Below are positions 62,082 through 64,000 of a DNA stretch of 64,000 bases, in pieces. The DNA is from Methanosarcina horonobensis HB-1 = JCM 15518 (GTDB taxonomy: Archaea > Halobacteriota > Methanosarcinia > Methanosarcinales > Methanosarcinaceae), in contig NZ_CP009516.1 of the NCBI RefSeq assembly GCF_000970285.1, positions 1,405,036-1,469,035 of the forward strand, in the 5' to 3' direction. Below the pieces are notes generated by a model. The model was not told the DNA's origin, ran no database searches, and saw only the letters and a list, made by a program, of their open reading frames with translations. Position 1 is the first letter of the stretch. Every line of letters starts with the position of its first letter. The position numbers and the translations under genes are program-made.

Positions 62082-63197
62082 ATGTTAAAAGCCTACAAAT
62101 ATCGAATCTACCCTAGCAAAAAACAAAAGGAAATGATACAAGTTCACTTTGGTGCATGTAGATTTGTCTATAACTGGGCTTTAGAACAAAAGATAAAAAC
62201 TTATGAACAAACTGGGAAATCAATATTGAGGTTTGATTTACAGCACATTTTAGTCCATGAAGTAAAACCTTCTAACGAATGGTTAAAAGAAGCTAATTCA
62301 CAGGCTCTACTTGCCTCTTTAGTAAATGTAGAATCAGCATTTACTAAATTCTTTAGAGAGAAATCCGGATTTCCTAAGTTCAAGTCTAAGAAAAATCCGG
62401 TTCAATCATATCAAATGCCTCAACATTATGCGGTAGATTTTGAGAAGCAGATAATTAAGCTTCCTAAAATAGGTGAAGTTAAAACCATACTTCATAGAAG
62501 GTTTGAAGGCAAACTTAAAACCGCAACAATTTCAAGATCAAGTACAGGAAAATATTATATCAGTATCCTTGTAGATAACGAAAAAGATATTCCTGAAAAG
62601 CAGAACTTTTCAGAATCAACTACAATAGGTATTGATGCAGGCATCAAAGATTTTGCAGTTCTATCAAATGGAGAAAAGGTTGAAAATCCAAAATACCTTA
62701 AAAATTCTCTAAAAAGAATGAAAGCTCTCCAAAAAAGAGTATCGAGAAAAGTTAAAGGCTCTAAGAATAGGAATAAGGCTAGACAGCATCTTTCAAAAAT
62801 CCATGAAACTATTAGCAATCAGAGAAATAATTTCCAGCATCAACTCTCTTTCAGACTGATTAGCGAGAACCAAGCTATTGCGCTGGAAACTCTGAATGTT
62901 AAAGGTATGGTAAAAAATCATTGTCTGGCTCAGTCTATTTCAGATGCTTCGTGGAGTAGTTTTGTAACAAAATTAGAGTATAAAGCTGAATGGTTGGGAA
63001 AAACCATTTTACGAATAGGAAGATTTGAGCCATCTTCTAAATTATGCAATGTTTGTGGGCATCACAATTCTAATCTAACTCTTGATGTTAGAGAGTGGAC
63101 GTGTCCTGATTGCAAAACAAAGCATGACAGAGACATAAATGCTGCAATCAATATCAAAAAGTTCTCTCTTCAAGATCAAAATCTTATAGTTATCTGA
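62082..63197 (+). CDS. tnpB: TnpB RNA-guided nuclease of IS605-type element
   Basis: A complete 371-residue TnpB. The RuvC-like acidic residues are visible: D in I-G-I-D-A-G-I-K-D-F near residue 185, E in A-L-E-T-L-N-V near 268 and D in H-D-R-D-I-N-A-A near 350. The zinc finger C-N-V-C-G-H-H...C-P-D-C lies between the last two. It should act with an omega RNA from the element right end to cut DNA beside a target-adjacent motif. Intact motifs suggest it is active. Confidence 0.93.
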   Translation: MLKAYKYRIYPSKKQKEMIQVHFGACRFVYNWALEQKIKTYEQTGKSILRFDLQHILVHEVKPSNEWLKEANSQALLASLVNVESAFTKFFREKSGFPKFKSKKNPVQSYQMPQHYAVDFEKQIIKLPKIGEVKTILHRRFEGKLKTATISRSSTGKYYISILVDNEKDIPEKQNFSESTTIGIDAGIKDFAVLSNGEKVENPKYLKNSLKRMKALQKRVSRKVKGSKNRNKARQHLSKIHETISNQRNNFQHQLSFRLISENQAIALETLNVKGMVKNHCLAQSISDASWSSFVTKLEYKAEWLGKTILRIGRFEPSSKLCNVCGHHNSNLTLDVREWTCPDCKTKHDRDINAAINIKKFSLQDQNLIVI

Positions 63198-63307
63198 CAC
63201 CTATGGAACGTAGGGGATGAGCTTGTGGACTTGCGAACGGTAGTTCGAGGGATGAAGCAAGAAGCCACTTCCTCGCTTTCATCAGAAAGCAGGGAGGGGT
63301 AGTTCAC
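63198..63307 (+). ncRNA. Candidate omega RNA scaffold at the right end of the tnpB element
   Basis: The region between the tnpB stop and the element end is GC-richer and has hairpins (GAACGGTAGTTC around 63235-63246 and GCTTTC/GAAAGC at 63275-63290), ending GGGGTAGTTCAC. Known TnpB systems transcribe such right ends as guide RNA with the flanking sequence after the element as guide. Assignment is by analogy. Confidence 0.45.
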
Positions 63308-63428
63308 ACTAATGGAGATTAATTATTTCAGAGGAATTTTACAGAGCCGAATAATTACTGAAATATTAACTTTAACTTGAATATCTTGCTTATTTTGCTA
63401 TTTTTTACAAAGGTTGTCTTTAATACTT

Positions 63429-63920
63429 TTACAGAAGCTTCTGCATCCATACCGTATCAAAGAATTTTCCGTTCTTTTTTCCTGCCTCCCTGAATCTCCC
63501 GCACTCGGAGAACCCGTGCTGGCTGTGGAAACGAACGCTTCCCTCGTTGAGGGAAGAAATGCTTGCCAGGATGCAGTGAAGTCCTTTTTCTCTGGCTCCC
63601 GAAAGAAGATATTCCAGCATTACAGAGCCAATTCCTTTTCCCGTGTACTCGGGGTTGATGAAGTACGAGATTTCGGCTGTTCCGGAGAAAGTTGGCATTG
63701 GAGAATGGGGACGGAGCATACAAAAGCCCAGGAAAATTTTATTTTCATCCCTTACAACGGCGTTTGGATACCCTGAAATAGTCTGAAGAAAGAAACTGAA
63801 AAACTCGTAAGGAACTTTACTCTCAGGATAAGCGGCAAAACTGTTCTCAATATAGTAGTTGAAAGTATCAATTATAGCCTCCCTATCTTCGGAAGAAATT
63901 GGAGAGAATTCATATTTCAT
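63429..63920 (-). CDS. GNAT N-acetyltransferase (phosphinothricin/methionine-sulfoximine type)
   Basis: A 163-residue cytosolic acetyltransferase from the ATG at 63920, chosen because AGGTGAT lies just upstream; a start 10 codons earlier is possible. It shows the Pat-like pattern: T-F-N-Y-Y-I-E-N-S near residue 20, F-I-N-P-E-Y-T-G-K-G-I-G-S acetyl-CoA loop near 85-97, and S-S-L-N-E-G-S-V-R-F-H near 127. Bacterial relatives acetylate phosphinothricin or amino acid sulfoximines; the natural archaeal substrate is not known. Confidence 0.88.
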   Translation of the reverse strand: MKYEFSPISSEDREAIIDTFNYYIENSFAAYPESKVPYEFFSFFLQTISGYPNAVVRDENKIFLGFCMLRPHSPMPTFSGTAEISYFINPEYTGKGIGSVMLEYLLSGAREKGLHCILASISSLNEGSVRFHSQHGFSECGRFREAGKKNGKFFDTVWMQKLL

Positions 63921-64000
63921 TCTAATCACCTGTTTTCCTGCTTCAGTCATTTCACTTTACTCACTTTGAGCTCTTTTTCTGTTAATCTGTCAGAACTTCT

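Larger units (their letters stand above)
61963..63307 (+). mobile_element. Solo tnpB IS element (IS200/IS605 group, IS1341-type)
   Basis: The element is bounded on the left near GGCGGGAAGTCCCCTTCCTC, with imperfect subterminal hairpins, and on the right by the hairpin GCTTTC-ATCA-GAAAGC (63275-63290) followed by GGGAGGGGTAGTTCAC. It contains only tnpB, no tnpA. Ends are estimated to within several bases. Confidence 0.75.

Noticed and set aside
1-64000. CRISPR arrays, rRNA or tRNA genes
   Set aside because: No regularly spaced repeats of 28-37 bases and no rRNA or tRNA signatures were seen by eye on either strand.

Overview
The window reads as a Methanosarcina-type chromosome (methanogenic archaeon). 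Support: archaeal replication protein A with zinc finger plus its COG3390 partner, pyruvoyl-dependent arginine decarboxylase next to a deoxyhypusine-synthase-like gene, a DUF1724 methanogen regulator, formaldehyde-activating-enzyme and PGF-CTERM surface-protein relics, archaeal TATA boxes, and long AT-rich intergenic stretches. No rRNA, tRNA or CRISPR array was recognised.

Layout. 0-5 kb: RNase Z, an AAA ATPase, small unknowns and two paralogous exported proteins. 5.1-10.8 kb (minus strand): a UDP-GlcNAc supply cluster, with two sugar-phosphate nucleotidyltransferases around phosphoglucosamine mutase and glutamine-fructose-6-phosphate aminotransferase. 11-15.8 kb: a CaCA-type cation exchanger divergent from a complete osmoprotectant ABC importer. 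16.2-18.0 kb: a Na+/H+ antiporter-TrkA fusion broken by one base. 18.8-20.6 kb: the RPA/COG3390 operon. 21-29.5 kb: phosphoesterase, two coupled wHTH regulators, polyamine-related genes, a nitrilase, a variant histidine phosphatase and an orphan protein. 29.8-38.7 kb: LeuRS, threonine synthase, two DUF1622 membrane proteins, an M1 aminopeptidase.

The accessory half starts near 38.9 kb: a PLD-helicase with a NUDIX partner (possible defence pair), a GNAT toxin with a 48-residue candidate antitoxin between direct repeats, an ABC-2 exporter, then a GC-richer, probably imported operon (47.5-54.9 kb) coding a complete nickel/peptide-type ABC importer followed by three SAM-methyltransferase domains. 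The last methyltransferase has an in-frame amber codon, which in a Methanosarcina could be read as pyrrolysine or could be a nonsense mutation. From 54.9 to 61.8 kb lies a gene graveyard: chagasin-like inhibitor relics, an ISAzo13-type transposase fragment, a beta-propeller surface-protein tail, a fae relic, and six copies or fragments of one small acidic protein family, three intact. A solo tnpB element and a GNAT gene end the window.

The strongest leads are the amber-containing methyltransferase beside the metal importer, the scattered orphan small-protein family, and the compact GNAT toxin-antitoxin pair.
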